Shown: piece after piece, positions 1 through 11,419 of the stretch | Layout: every line of letters begins with the position of its first letter | Position numbering within the stretch: position 1 is the stretch's first letter | DNA from: Agapanthus africanus | Taxonomy: Eukaryota > Streptophyta > Magnoliopsida > Asparagales > Amaryllidaceae | Direction: 5' to 3' | Length of the DNA: 64,000 bases | Assembly (NCBI GenBank): GCA_030015575.1 | Contig: JASDDO010000001.1 | Coordinates: 324,045,595 to 324,109,594 of the forward strand | The notes under the pieces: model-generated | Told to the model about the DNA's origin: nothing | Databases searched by the model: none | What the model saw: only the letters and a program-made list of their open reading frames with translations | Position numbers and translations under genes: made by a program

Positions 1-1344
1 ATGTTGCGCTGTGTTCGATTGGCTATAACCGGAAATCCCTGGCCAGGGTTGCTGAGATTTACTGGTAAGTGTTATCAGTAGTTTCTCGAACTGTTATAGA
101 CCTCATATCGACACGACTTATCGAGCTACTAGGGTCTGACGTTTACCACTCCTAGGCGAGATATGCGACATATCAGACGATGAGACCGGACTGTACGGAA
201 GTGTTACTGTTTGGATTCACAGGAGAATGTACAGGCTTGCTTGTTGATCTTCTGAGCGCTCAATACCTGGGTAGCTGTTACGTTTAGCTGACCGCTTGCA
301 GCTTGTGGGTGTTTAATATGATCATCACCTACTGCCGGCGTATTGGCGATTCTTTAGAGTCCTACACAGAGGTTTCTTGACTCAGGCAAAACGGAGTAGG
401 GGCACGTATGTGATATGTGTGGGACCGAGGATAATGCGGTATGTGATACCGTATTGGATTCTCGCGATATGAGATATCGGTCGGGTATATGTGATATAGC
501 CGGGTCATCGTATTAGTCGGTTATATGCGATATAGCCGGATTGTCGGATCAAGTGTTGATTCGATAATTTAATGTATAATAATATATATGATATATTAAA
601 TTACATTAACTAATATTAGCTCACTAAAAGATTCTTTTTCTCACACGGGTAATACATTGATATATATGCGATATATGTTAAATGTATTATTTTATTTTGT
701 TATAATAAATATTATATATGCGATATATAATATTGTAACATGATATGATTACTAATGCTACATGTTTGGTGGAGTTTAAACATGATTAGGGTTTGGATTA
801 GGGTTAAGACTTCTAGTAGATTCTAAAAGCTTTTCTTTTGTCTTGAAAAAGATATTATGCTTGATATTTTCAAGTGACTCATTCTTAACCTAACCCAAAC
901 CCTAGCCTTGGTTAATTCTCTACAAAGGTTTATTCAACCATGGTTGCATTATTCATCATATTTATCTTTCATTATTCATCACAAAAGGTTACTAATGATA
1001 TTATTCATCATCTTTTTCCTTCTTCTTCTTTTGAGCAAAAGCTTTCTAGCTTTTTGCTTTGTGATGAAAATGAGTGAGAATATGAAAACAAATGAGAGCA
1101 AATATCCTACTTCATCATCCTCATCTACCCTTGCCCTTTAGATGAGAGTGTTCACTTCATTTAGTGAGTGTTAGCTTGTGTTAATGAAACTTCAAGGTAG
1201 ATCATTTTTGTTATCGAAGATCGGAAGCAAGCTTGTATCTTTCTCTTTGTGAAGCCTCTCGAAAGTCCGGAACACGATGATCGCAGCGAAGGGACCTCAA
1301 CACGGAGCTTAAGAAGTGAAGGACCGGATCTACAAAGGTTGTAA
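1..1344 (+). mobile_element. Partial LTR of copia family E, truncated
   Basis: This stretch matches the LTR of element E (41025-41303 continued at 62550-63640) along its length with scattered substitutions and small indels. The window starts about 670 bp inside the LTR, and it stops at 1344 where the LTR of element B begins exactly with TGTTGG. Bases 405-580 hold degenerate repeats of a TATGYGATATAGCCGG-like unit, and 540-760 is very AT-rich with many TATATGATATAT motifs. Bases 277-281 (GTTAC) are the intact counterpart of the site where D inserted in the other E LTR. Short ORFs at 908-1141 and 1211-1399 have no recognisable domain. Confidence 0.85.
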
Positions 1345-3456
1345 TGTTGGCGATAGTGCCCTCAGAGTCAATTATTGGATCACAGGCACGTGATTGCAAT
1401 GATTGAGGGAGGACCTATGCCGGTAGGACAGTCTTACTCGAGATGATAGTATGCTATCTGGTTTATCTTTATCATCGTGTACTGCTTTAGGTGACCTTAC
1501 AGGTCACTATTGCACGTTGATAGAGCCCCTAAGATTCTTGCTTGACTACCAGCAGTATGAGGGCGATCATATACGTGGGAGCTGGGGTCTATAAGCACAT
1601 CCTTAAAAGGTCCCTAGTCGTGGGAGTCTCAAGATAGGGCATCGATACTCCAGAGTAGACTAGTGTATACAGTCGAGACCCCGACGAGGGGCGGTGGCCG
1701 GTCTCACAAGTCACTGGTGTCAGTTGGTTAACCTAAGATGTATACAGGTGCTCATTGGGTTATGAGTACACTGGACAGGACTTGCCGGGAACCTGCTAGT
1801 TGGTATTATACCTGACGTCAGATAGCAGTTCCCTGGTGACATGTGTACAGGTTAGTTCATCGACCTGAGATCGTCATTTGTCTCGTGTGAGTTCCCACTG
1901 TACTTTGATTACTACCCTACCACGCTCAAAGGAGACGTGCAAACAGGTTTTAGTTGGGTACAGTCCCGAGCCATATGGAGGCAGTGAGCGGATCTGCAGG
2001 AGTTCGTCTCTCCCGGTATTAGGGGTAAGGTCGCGCTGTGTCTAGGAGAGCCAGTACATGAAAAGTCCTTGGCCAAGGCAGGAGATTTACTGGTAGGTAT
2101 TCCAGTAGTATCTCAGGGTGTTCTGGGCTGCATTCCGACACGACTTGTACCGCTTTTGGGGGTCTGACTTTTACCAACCCCCTAGGCCCTCCATGCGATG
2201 CTCATAGACGAACGGACCGGACTGTACGGATATTGTCACTGACAGGCTCAGTAGGGTGTCAGGATGAGTTCGCTCATCGACGTCCCTTTTGGTCAATACC
2301 TGGTAGCCCGTTACGTATAGGCTAATACCTCTGACGTGCTAGTGGTTAAATCCACAACCAAAGTATTGACGAGTCTTTAGAGTCCCCCACAGACCAGTTT
2401 CTCAAGTTTCGGGCGAAACGCTGTAGAGGCCGTATAGAGATATGGCAGGGTTCGATCAGATACGTGCGGTATTGCACGGATCGTGATCGGACAGATTTTA
2501 CTAGCGAGCTTTGGTTTAAACCGGATCCTAGTATTATACAGTGTAGATTTTGTCTCTTTGCATTTGTATTCAGTGGGAATACAAATGCGGGTATATATAT
2601 ACAGTCGCGGGGTTTTCCTGTAATTTATTACGGGATCAGTTTTCTGAAGTTTCCAGTTTGCATTCCGTTCCGGCCAGTTTTCCTTTGTTCCTTCCCGGCC
2701 GAACTTTTCCGATAGAGGGGGTTATTTGCAGTTGTGCAAATTATCTTTGTGGAGGGTGTTGTTTGCATTTGTGGCTTCATGATGGCATCTTTTCTTTTCA
2801 TGCATCATTACATGAATTAATGAGAAGAGATTGATTTGTTTATGGATGTGAGGCTTGCTTTTGGGGGTGTGGTCACCATTCTACTTTTCCTACACTCACC
2901 TCCCTTCTTGTTAATTCCATGACACTCCCATTTTGAGAGAGGGGCCGGCCACATTTAGAGAGGGGGAGGGTTTCATTTTTGAGTGGTGATTTCTTGATCT
3001 CATTTCATTATTCCTTGCTAGAAAAATGATAGCACCATTTCCCTCCAAAGTTCATTCTTTCTTCACCTCCATCAATGGCAACTTCAACCCCCTAGAGACA
3101 ATGGATTCTACACTTGTCTACAGCAAACCTTGGACGCGTCGGCTAGCCAACTTCGCGCCCGAGTTGCCTCGGTCCAGAGGTGGGAGCCCGTAAAAGAACC
3201 CGGCGTTGTGGTGCCCGTTTCGACGAGGAGGCGACGACCGGAGATTCCGCGAGGAGATCGGAGTGGAGACGAAGACCGAAGGACATGGATTGCTTGGTAT
3301 ATCTCTCTACCCATCTTTTAGTTCGCTAGTAGCTAGGTTAATGGCCCGATCCGGGTTGATAGTGCGCGGTGGTGCCGGTTTGCAAGTTTCGCAAAGTTTT
3401 TCGTTTCCGCATTTCCGGCGTCGGATCGACGGCCGGGGCGCCGCCGTGCACTTACA
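1345..3456 (+). repeat. 5' LTR of element B (copia type, 2112 bp)
   Basis: It begins TGTTGG and ends TTACA, is followed after one base by an initiator-Met primer site, and is repeated at 32021-34122. In the first 410 bp I count about 17 differences between the copies, and a 10-bp indel near 3430 explains most of the length difference. Its layout resembles the D and E LTRs (shared blocks such as the GCATCGATACTCC region), so B, D and E are related copia families. The five bases before it are TGTAA. No matching duplication is visible because the 3' side of the composite is rearranged. Confidence 0.9.
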
Positions 3457-3457
3457 T

Positions 3458-3470
3458 TGGTATCAGAGCC
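3458..3470 (+). other. Primer binding site of B (initiator Met tRNA)
   Basis: TGGTATCAGAGCC, the complement of the 3' end of initiator Met tRNA, lies one base after the LTR end. It sets the element on the plus strand. Confidence 0.9.
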
Positions 3471-3669
3471 ACGCCATTAACCTAGTCTAGCTTACTCTAA
3501 TGTGTTTACAAGTTCGATCGAACAAATTTCCAAAAACCCGATTTCAAGTGCACAAGTTTCTGTCGAAATTTTTTTGGGCTCTAAAAATTTTTCAGGTTGT
3601 TGCAGAATAACATGCAGGGAATTCTAAGACTTCTGCAAAAATTTGGTGACATGAATCCACTGTTCCACT

Positions 3670-3710
3670 GCGGAACCGCGGCCAAACCCATGCATTGGCC
3701 GCGGTTCCGC
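3670..3710 (+). other. GC-rich leader hairpin of B
   Basis: Two perfect 16-base arms (3670-3685 and 3695-3710) surround a 9-base loop. The arms carry the core CCGCGG. The hairpin starts about 200 nt after the primer site. An identical copy is at 34336-34376, and a different CCGCGG palindrome sits at the same distance in the D leader (60100-60145). The pairing is read from sequence; any packaging or dimerisation role is a guess. Confidence 0.75.
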
Positions 3711-4215
3711 GGCCATAATAAGTCCTTGTTACACCAATTTTTTTCAGTGGGTCTTAGACTGTGAAATGGGGTTTTTGGAACATTCTTTTTGGGCCCAGAT
3801 TTTCTGTGAGTGCTACAGTAGTGCTTGGGGCCCACTTGGGTATATTTGATCGATCGAAAATTTTAAACATGTTAGTTCACAGTATTTACATTATATCTGC
3901 GACCGTGAATGTCATTTGATCGGTAAATCCTGTCTAACTGTTATAGCCCTTTTAGACGGATTTGCGAACGTGACATTCACGTTGATGTTCTGTGTTGTGC
4001 TGTGATGTTGCGGATTGGTCGTGGGGAATAGCCTGGATGCAATGTTAGCACAGTTTTGTTTTATATGTACATTTGATATTGCGGGGCGAGCGTCCGACAT
4101 GTGGACTGCCGTTACTGCCTGTTTGTATATTATTGTTTTGGGGCACGGCCAGGTTGAGGTCGATGTACCCGTTGTATGTATATTTTACTTTCTGTACTAG
4201 GATTGCCCCACGGAG

Positions 4216-4318
4216 GGGTGCACGGATAGCCGGGTTCTAGAGGGCAACGGGCCCGCATATCATGGCATTGAGATGGAGGGGGCTTCACTTTAGAATTGAC
4301 GGGCTATTCGCCGCACTC
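4216..4318 (+). other. Candidate structured leader RNA module, copy 1
   Basis: GGGTGC (4216-4221) pairs with GCACTC (4313-4318), and CGGATAGCC (4223-4231) pairs with GGCTATTCG (4302-4310). The two helices are separated by one base on the left and CC on the right. Inside, TTCTAGAG can pair with CTTTAGAA. Copy 2 (4345-4446) and the D copy (59535-59637, minus) keep the same architecture with different bases. Confidence 0.65.
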
Positions 4319-4344
4319 GTAGGGGGTACAGGTTGACCCAGGAG

Positions 4345-4446
4345 GGGTGCCCAAGTTACCGGATTCCGTGAAGTGCTGGGTGGTCCATTCACGTTGCTGA
4401 AGGGGGCTGCCTCGGTTTAGGTTTTGGCGGGTAACTTGCCGCGCCC
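4345..4446 (+). other. Candidate structured leader RNA module, copy 2
   Basis: GGGTGC (4345-4350) pairs with GCGCCC (4441-4446), and CAAGTTACC (4352-4360) pairs with GGTAACTTG (4430-4438), with the same one-base/CC asymmetry as copy 1. An inner hairpin CGTGAA/TTCACG is present. The base changes relative to copy 1 are mostly compensatory, which supports an RNA helix. Confidence 0.65.
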
Positions 4447-4502
4447 GTAGGGGTCTAGGATTTCATTGCACAGGCTATCCACACGATCAGGGGAACGTCA
4501 GG

Positions 4503-4507
4503 TTTCA
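4503..4507. repeat. Target site duplication of C (left)
   Basis: TTTCA here and again at 27674-27678 flank element C. The sister internal region carries the single unbroken site at 35169-35173. Confidence 0.9.
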
Positions 4508-7500
4508 TGTCACGTCCCGAAAGTACGGAATATGACTGGCACTTAAATTACGAACGTCTCGAGGCGTACGTAATCTAAGTAAGCCGAAAACCCAGAAATC
4601 CAAACCCAGAAAAGTAGTAGAGTGAAGGAAAACCAATTAAAACAAGTGGTTTCAATAGCATAAGCCGAATTATGCGGTTTAAAAAAAAACATCAAACATT
4701 TCCCGAAAATTTCGGCAGAGTCTCCTTTGTAAATACTGGCCCCCAAACGGGATACAACATGAATAGTATATAAAATCAAAAAGGCATCCCTAAGCGGGAG
4801 CTAGCTCTTCGTCAATCAACGGTCACAACCACACAAGCAATATAATATACAACGCCAAGGGCGAGGATCAAAACTCAAAAGGAAACTCAAAACCACCAGA
4901 AATCCACAGAAATATAACGCGCGACTCTAAGGTCGAAAGAATAAACATCACTGGTCTCTATCTCTGAAATAAATACATGTTTGGTTGATGGAACTTCTAG
5001 ATACAACAGAATAATGATATACAAGATATATAATGGGGGTACGATACAAGTAAACCCACCTACTAGCAAGTCACCCGGAAATGGGAAGCAGTGCTAGCAA
5101 AGCCGTAATGAAACCTGTACGGCAAAACCTGTAAGAAACTGGGGCACAACGGGGGTGAGTTGCCAACTCGTGAATAGAAAAACATCTATGGAAAGAAATC
5201 GCATAAATAACGCAACCTAGGTCAATGATCATAATATATCCTCAATTATATATATAACATGCAGCCTATAACAAAGGCTAGGGTAAATATCTAACCCGAG
5301 TGTAATCTCATGTGCCCGTGTCAGTGCCTCAGGTAGCAATATATCATATGAATGAGGTATGAATGCATGAAAACAGAATACATGTAAATGAAGAAACTGT
5401 TTTCATAATTTAATGAGATTTCCTTTGTATTTTTGAAATGAGGTATCATAATGAAATCAGCATAAAACAGTGCCTAGCATCGGCACAAAACGTAATCCCA
5501 ATATCTCGATATCTCTGTATCACAGTCTCTGTACCTCAATATCTCGAAATCTCAATTTCTCAATCACAATATCTAGGGCGCCGTCAGTCCAGACCGGCCC
5601 CTACCATCCATCTCAAGACCACGACGGTATCCTCCGGATATCCGACGCGTCGGGTAATATCACCGGTCGGTAGTGCTCCCCTGCCAGGCTCAACGTCAAC
5701 AACACGATCCTCTTGCCCCGGGGTACCGCACCGGGCCCACCATGTACCCGAAACGATTCCTCCACTCCTCGAATCGGGTCTCGAAATCCATCAGCAAACT
5801 CATGGTGGACGACTCATACATCATGGGAAAACCGCACTTTTTATTTAAAAGAGAGGGAAGAAGCTTATACAAGTTTTGCGGTTTTCCCCCAAATCCAGAA
5901 AATCTCATAGAAATCCGAATCCAAATCATCAATAGCATATAAACCCATGAATATAGGCATAAGAATCCATGAATACGGCATAACAATGAATAACAGTATG
6001 CATGAAGTGACAAGTAATAACTACAATATCTAAGCTGGCATATAAGGTAAGTACACTAATATTATGTCAAACTACTAGCTATCAAGCTAAGTTAAGCAAT
6101 AATATTTTCTAAGGTGTACGTGACATGGCAATTACCGATGAAGATGTGTGTGAGCCGGCAAGTAAGTGTACGTGGTACATACGCATCATCGGTAATGGTG
6201 CTGGTGTCCTAACAGCATAATGTCAACAATGCAATATGAAATAACAATGTAAGTATGCGATGCGGAGCGAGCAACCAAAATGAGCGGGAGCTAAATATTA
6301 AACAATGGTGCCATTTGAAATAACACGAATCGTGGGGTTTTGAAAATAGGGCTACGGTGTTTTTATGAAAAGATACGTCTTTTGAAATATCCATAGGATC
6401 CCTTGGGCTGTCTTTTAAAATACCCACGATTCGTTAGTTTTTTGAAATAGGTAAGAATCGAATCTAATCTAACAACTAAACTAAACTAAAGGGCTAAGCT
6501 AACAAGCTGGACTACAGGTAAGGAAACCGCCTAATATCTGAGTCGATACATATACATACCTGTATATATATTAGTCAGTGATCTCGCCTCAATAATATCA
6601 TATCCGATACCATATCTATAATCAGACATCCCAAGTCAAGAGTGCGGATCAATCATCAAACTATAGCTCGTACGTAAATCCGTCGTAAGGCATCCCCAAA
6701 TCTGGGTACGGGTTAATATCATATTCATCACACTATTCATCTGGTATCCTCTTTATCCAAGATCATAGTCCAGGGTACTGACCTATGTCTAGTACAATAC
6801 TAATATCATCAATATAGTCATGATCTGACTACTGATCGACAGTCTCGTACAAACCGATATCATCAGCACATATCATCATCAAGGGGTATACATCGCCCAA
6901 TACGGCCTAGTATCAATATCCTAGCATATCATATCTCATATCACGATCACATGTCGACCATTTTATTTATAGCACTATTCACACGTATCGTCGTTCAAAG
7001 ACCCGCTATAACATCAGGACGTATCTCAAATACGAATCCTGCCATATCACTGATATCACAACCTCAACACAAATCTCATCGACTCATCTCAAACCCAAGT
7101 ATCATCCTCAAATCCGTATGCGAACACATAGTCAAATTCTAGTTTACAATATACCCAAATTTTAACAATTTTATAGCAAAAATGCACAAACAACAATTTA
7201 GCTAGGATTTTCATGAACTAAAGACATTAAACCACACTTAATAATGTTAATGAAGTCAAGAAAAACCTAATTACATTTTTCTCTTAATCAAATTCAAGGT
7301 TTACAAAAACCTAGTTTGCAATTTAAGCAAGTTGGACAAATTACATATAACAAGTGCAATTTAATCGACCAAACTAGGTTTTACATACATTAAGATGTTA
7401 AACTAAACCTTGCATCCCTAATGATATGATAAAAACTCTAATTGAAATCACAAACCCTTACTATATTTTTCAAAACATTCAATTAATCCCAAACTATTAA

Positions 7501-8429
7501 CTAATTATGCTAGATTTAAAGTATTCAAACAACAATTAGACATAAGGTTAAGAATTTACCCCCACAATCATCTTGAAATCTAGCACAAATCTAGCCTCCC
7601 AAACATGCTTCCCTTCACCAAGATCCATACTAGAATGGTCAAGTAAAAATGGGTAGGGATTAGATTTTGATTTTGTGGAAATTTTGAAGCATTTTGGATG
7701 ATTTTTTGATGGAATTTTGAAGAGAAAAGAGAAGAAGAAATGGAGGGGGGCTGCTGCTGCTGGTTTCAGTAGAGGAAGAGGGGGAAAAAGATGAGGGGAT
7801 GATGCCAAAAGATCCAAGTCAAAGCCCTTCCCAATTACCATAATACCCCCACCTACTTTACTATATATAAAAACCTTATTTTAACCCATTTCTCACATGA
7901 TTTAAGGTCAAAAAGAGGGAAATAAAATTCTTGGGCTGCTACAATAGTGTGGGGCCGGCCAAGGGGAGTGAGGGTGAGTGTGAGAGTCTTTACAAAAAAA
8001 TTCTATGCAAAAAGACCCCCCACAATACCATATTTGCAAGTTTTAGTTCAAAATAACTATATTTTTGTTTTCCATAAAATAAATCAATTAAAACTTGAAA
8101 TAAAATACTAAAAAATTATATTACAACTAGATTTCAATTAACATGATTTTAAAGATAAAATTAGCCCATTTAAATTTGTATTTATCGCTAATTTAATGTA
8201 TTTTCTTACCGGCTTAAAATAATATTAAAATAATTAATTTCGGAAAAATTTTCAGAAAATTTGAAATTTAAGCAGTGGCTCAATAAACACCAAATACTAG
8301 CAATTACATAGCTAGAATATGTATATTTAATTTTATAATAAAGATATTTGCATTTTGACTTTTTACAGAAAACCCCCTTATTTTACCGTTTTTTCGAAAT
8401 ATCACCGAAACGATTTTCAAAACGTTACA
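4508..8429 (-). repeat. 3' LTR of C (sense orientation)
   Basis: It runs from TGTCACGTCCCG to ACGTTACA in plus coordinates and is 3922 bp long. Against the other LTR I count about 15 substitutions in the first 640 bp. It lacks a 620-bp block present at 25757-26376; the junction is at 7133. The unbroken counterpart of F's target site (ACAAC) is at 7058-7062. A TATATATA stretch near 7862 is a possible promoter but is not convincing. ORFs in this LTR, such as 5438-5848 and 7548-7841, are repeated in the other copy and show no known domain. Confidence 0.88.
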
Positions 8430-8461
8430 ATCTTCCCCCCTTAAAGAAATTCGGTCCCCGA
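8430..8461 (-). other. Polypurine tract of C
   Basis: Read on the minus strand, an AAGGGGGGAAGAT tract directly precedes the LTR start TGTAACG. The bases before it resemble the GAGGACGAAATTT context upstream of the A polypurine tract. It primes plus-strand DNA synthesis in this class of element. Confidence 0.8.
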
Positions 8462-9171
8462 ATTTAAATTAAAACTCCCCCCAAATACTAAAACATCTAA
8501 GCAAAACCATCAAGTCGTCGGGGCTCCGAAATTGTAAATATATAAAACAAATCGTAGCGCAGCGCATGCGCATGAAAAATGAGCATATAACTCAAATCAA
8601 AACTCCGTCAAGCATCCCGCAATTATCGGAGTCATGGGGAAGACATCAATGCCAAATCCAAAGCAAAACCAATATGATATAATTCGAAACTATACATGTA
8701 AATATCGAATCTATATATGTAAGTATCTGAAGGAAATGCATGCCAAATCTCTTTAAGTCGCTGTGCAACGCGTATAACACTGCACAGTGGCGGACGTCTA
8801 TCATAAGAAAATAACTATATACATATATACCTTTGTTTGAAATGTACGTTCCGCCGTTTTGGAAACAATTTAGAAGGGTCTCCTTGTTTTAAACATTTCG
8901 TGTCATATCAGACACGTAGGTAAATACTGAGGCTATAGCTCGCTTTTTGGAAATCCCTTCAATAACTATCAATGCATGCAAAATATATTCAGGTACTGTC
9001 CTCTGACTAGTCCTGCTTAGTACGAAAACACATCGCAATTATAAAAAAAAAAACGTACTGCTCTATAAGAAATCAATCCCAAAATACGCGTATGAATACT
9101 ACGTGCGTCTGGTGCGCACAACAATCAAAATCCATATACGTGCCATATAATTGCACAGAAACAAGATCTAA

Positions 9172-9475
9172 GTGCATCGGGTGTGCACAAAGCATCTGTC
9201 GTAGGCAACGTGTGTGCCTGACAGCAAAATCAGGTGCATCTGACATGCACGAAAAAAATCTCGATTTAGTGCATCTGGTGTGCACCAAAATCGCATCTCA
9301 AGACATGCGCTCAACATGCGTGAAAACCCAAAACCAGGGGCATCCATCATGCACGAAATCATGAAATCCAATATCAAGCGCCGAACATGCGCAAAATCAA
9401 ATCAGGTGCACAAGGTGCACAAAACAAATATCGAGTATCACAATCGAAATCGAAGTCCAGTGCATCTGAGTGCAC
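9172..9475. repeat. Cluster of GTGCA...TGCAC palindromic units
   Basis: Six imperfect inverted units of 15-17 bases occur at 9172-9188, 9234-9250, 9269-9285, 9338-9354, 9406-9420 and 9460-9475. Most read GTGCATC, a short spacer, then TGCAC. Spacing is irregular (about 35-70 bp), so this is not a plain tandem repeat. Function unknown. Confidence 0.6.
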
Positions 9476-11403
9476 AAAAGGCGTATCACTGCACTGCAAG
9501 CATATATAAACTATACAGAGTGCAGGAACCAAATCGTGTGCATGCATACACACAAAATCAACTCAAATGTCTAAAACCGTAAAATCACAAACATGTGAAA
9601 CCAAAGCACGAAAACGATATCAAGTGCAACACTGTGCAAAGATCGTAAATCCTCAATCATCAAAATCAAATCATAAGAATAAATCACCCAAAACATCGAA
9701 ATCAATAATGGCGGAATAGTACCGCTTAAGTGCATCCTCTAAGAATCTCGGGCCAACTGTCGCGGTCACTAGTGGGACATCTCGTCGATGATCATGAACT
9801 CTGGCCTGCTGGTGTGCGTAACAATGACCACTCCTGGGTCAAGGTCTTCACTGTGAATTACCAATCTCTCGGTCCATCGGCTCATCGGCCCTGTCAGGTG
9901 TGCTAACGGGGATGATTCCGTTCTGGCACTTCTCTGGTCATCTCTCGGTTAATCATCGCGACCACTCGTAAGACAGCATATCACTGGCGTCGGCCTCTGG
10001 CTCTCTGAATGTACGTGACACATCTGATCCTGGGTGCAAGTATCATTGCAGCAGTGTCCTGGAAGGAATCCTGCTCACGGTCTCTTCCATGTCTCGTCTC
10101 TGCCAACTGTCCGGAAGTCATCGTCCTTTCCTATATCTGCATCTTGCTCTGGAACGACTGCATACTCATCGCGACTCCTTCTGGAAGGTAAATCCAAGTA
10201 CCATGCCTCGGCATGCGCATCGCATCTCTGATGTCGGCGGAGTGGAACGTAGTCTCATCAAGATCTCGTACGAACCTCTTACTCCACTTTTCTCTAACGT
10301 CGATTGCTTCGGACTCGTCTCGTCGTGGCTGCATGGACTGAGCTCCAACGGCTATTCTCGTATCTGGAGTCTCCCAAGAATGCATCTCACCACCTAGCAT
10401 CCAATTGAAGTCGAACCATCCGATTGATTCGTCAGAACCTCATAATCCCCCAAAAGCTCAACATCTTGGGTACAGTTTAACAGTATCGAGTACGTACCAC
10501 AGCATTGATGGTCCAGCCGTAGAAGGGCAAACCCAAGCCTCACTAATGGCGCCGTGGAACTTCCGCAAACCCGAAGGTTCAAAGGCTTTCACACGGTCAT
10601 TATGTCGAGTTAGGGTTTCATTCTTCTAGAAGGTCCATAGAATTGCCTGCATGTCTTTCTTAATACTTTAAACTTGGAATAATAGGTTTCTGACATTCGA
10701 TCGTCTCTGTCGACTCTCAACGTCTCCGCGTGAAGTCGTCTCTTGCTGGAATCAATCTATCTGATGACCTCTCATCGGGTAGGCGAACGAACCACATGTC
10801 CTAGTCATTCATCCTCGGGTGACTAGCGACCTTCTATCATCTCTTAGTACAACCTGTACTGCAATAGCTCCAACATATGGGGCGATATCTCGTCGCTCGC
10901 AGCAACAACTGGCTCACTCGTCTGCACGCTGAACAGTGCCTCAATCATCATGAGTAAGCAATACACCAACGGTCATCAAAATCCGGCTGACCTCTATCAT
11001 TGGCTCAATCCTCTAGTGTCGATCAGCACATCCGAGTAACCTCATAAAGGCGATCCGCCAAACGCTCGTGGCGCGGAAACACAGTAAAAAGACACATCTC
11101 CGCAATCGTGTGTCGCCGGAATTTCGCCCTGGTCAGTCCTCGTTCGTGACGAGCTCGTGCTGACCGCAACTCTAGCTGTAGCTCTCCCTGCCCGTAATCG
11201 TGGCAGCAAACCGCAACTGGTACCGATGAGGCTAGATCAGGAATGAATATGATACTGAGCAAAGAAATGTATATCCTAAGGCTCCTTAAGTGGAGTAGCG
11301 TATCGTAAGTATGCCGCGGAACATACCCACGGTACGTCACTCTACTTTAGTCACCTATTCCATCAACCAAGGGTCATCCTACGCTCCGAAGGTAAAACCT
11401 AAC

Positions 11404-11415
11404 GCTCTGATACCA
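11404..11415 (-). other. Primer binding site of C (initiator Met tRNA)
   Basis: On the minus strand this reads TGGTATCAGAGC, four bases inside the sense-5' LTR boundary at 11420. Confidence 0.88.
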
Positions 11416-11419
11416 ATTT

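Larger units (their letters stand above)
3471..4507 (+). other. Untranslated leader of B, first part
   Basis: About 1 kb follows the primer site with no credible coding frame. It holds a GC-rich hairpin (3670-3710) and two copies of a structured module (4216-4318 and 4345-4446). It is interrupted at 4507/4508 by element C and resumes at 27679. The same sequence, uninterrupted, lies at 34137-35173. Confidence 0.8.
8430..11419 (-). other. Non-coding internal region of C
   Basis: These 3 kb lie between the two LTRs and lack any retroelement protein motif. The longest frames (for example 9280-9582 plus and 10131-10400 minus) are about 90-100 codons and match no domain I know. Bases 9172-9475 hold a cluster of small GTGCA palindromes. 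The rest shows nothing I can assign. This agrees with a non-autonomous element depending on proteins supplied by others. Confidence 0.75.

Noticed and set aside
781-910. TTAGGGTTT and AAACCCTA motifs suggesting an interstitial telomere
   Set aside because: Only two or three isolated units inside an LTR; similar motifs occur in the other E LTR (63050, 63215). Plant promoters often hold such telo-boxes.
3458-3470. tRNA-like sequence
   Set aside because: Only the primer-binding stretch matches a tRNA 3' end; there is no cloverleaf. The same holds at 24098, 45301, 60341 and 63799.
5438-6013. Overlapping ORFs of 89-136 codons, repeated at 12350-12892
   Set aside because: They are in the C LTRs, overlap on both strands, and have no recognisable motif.
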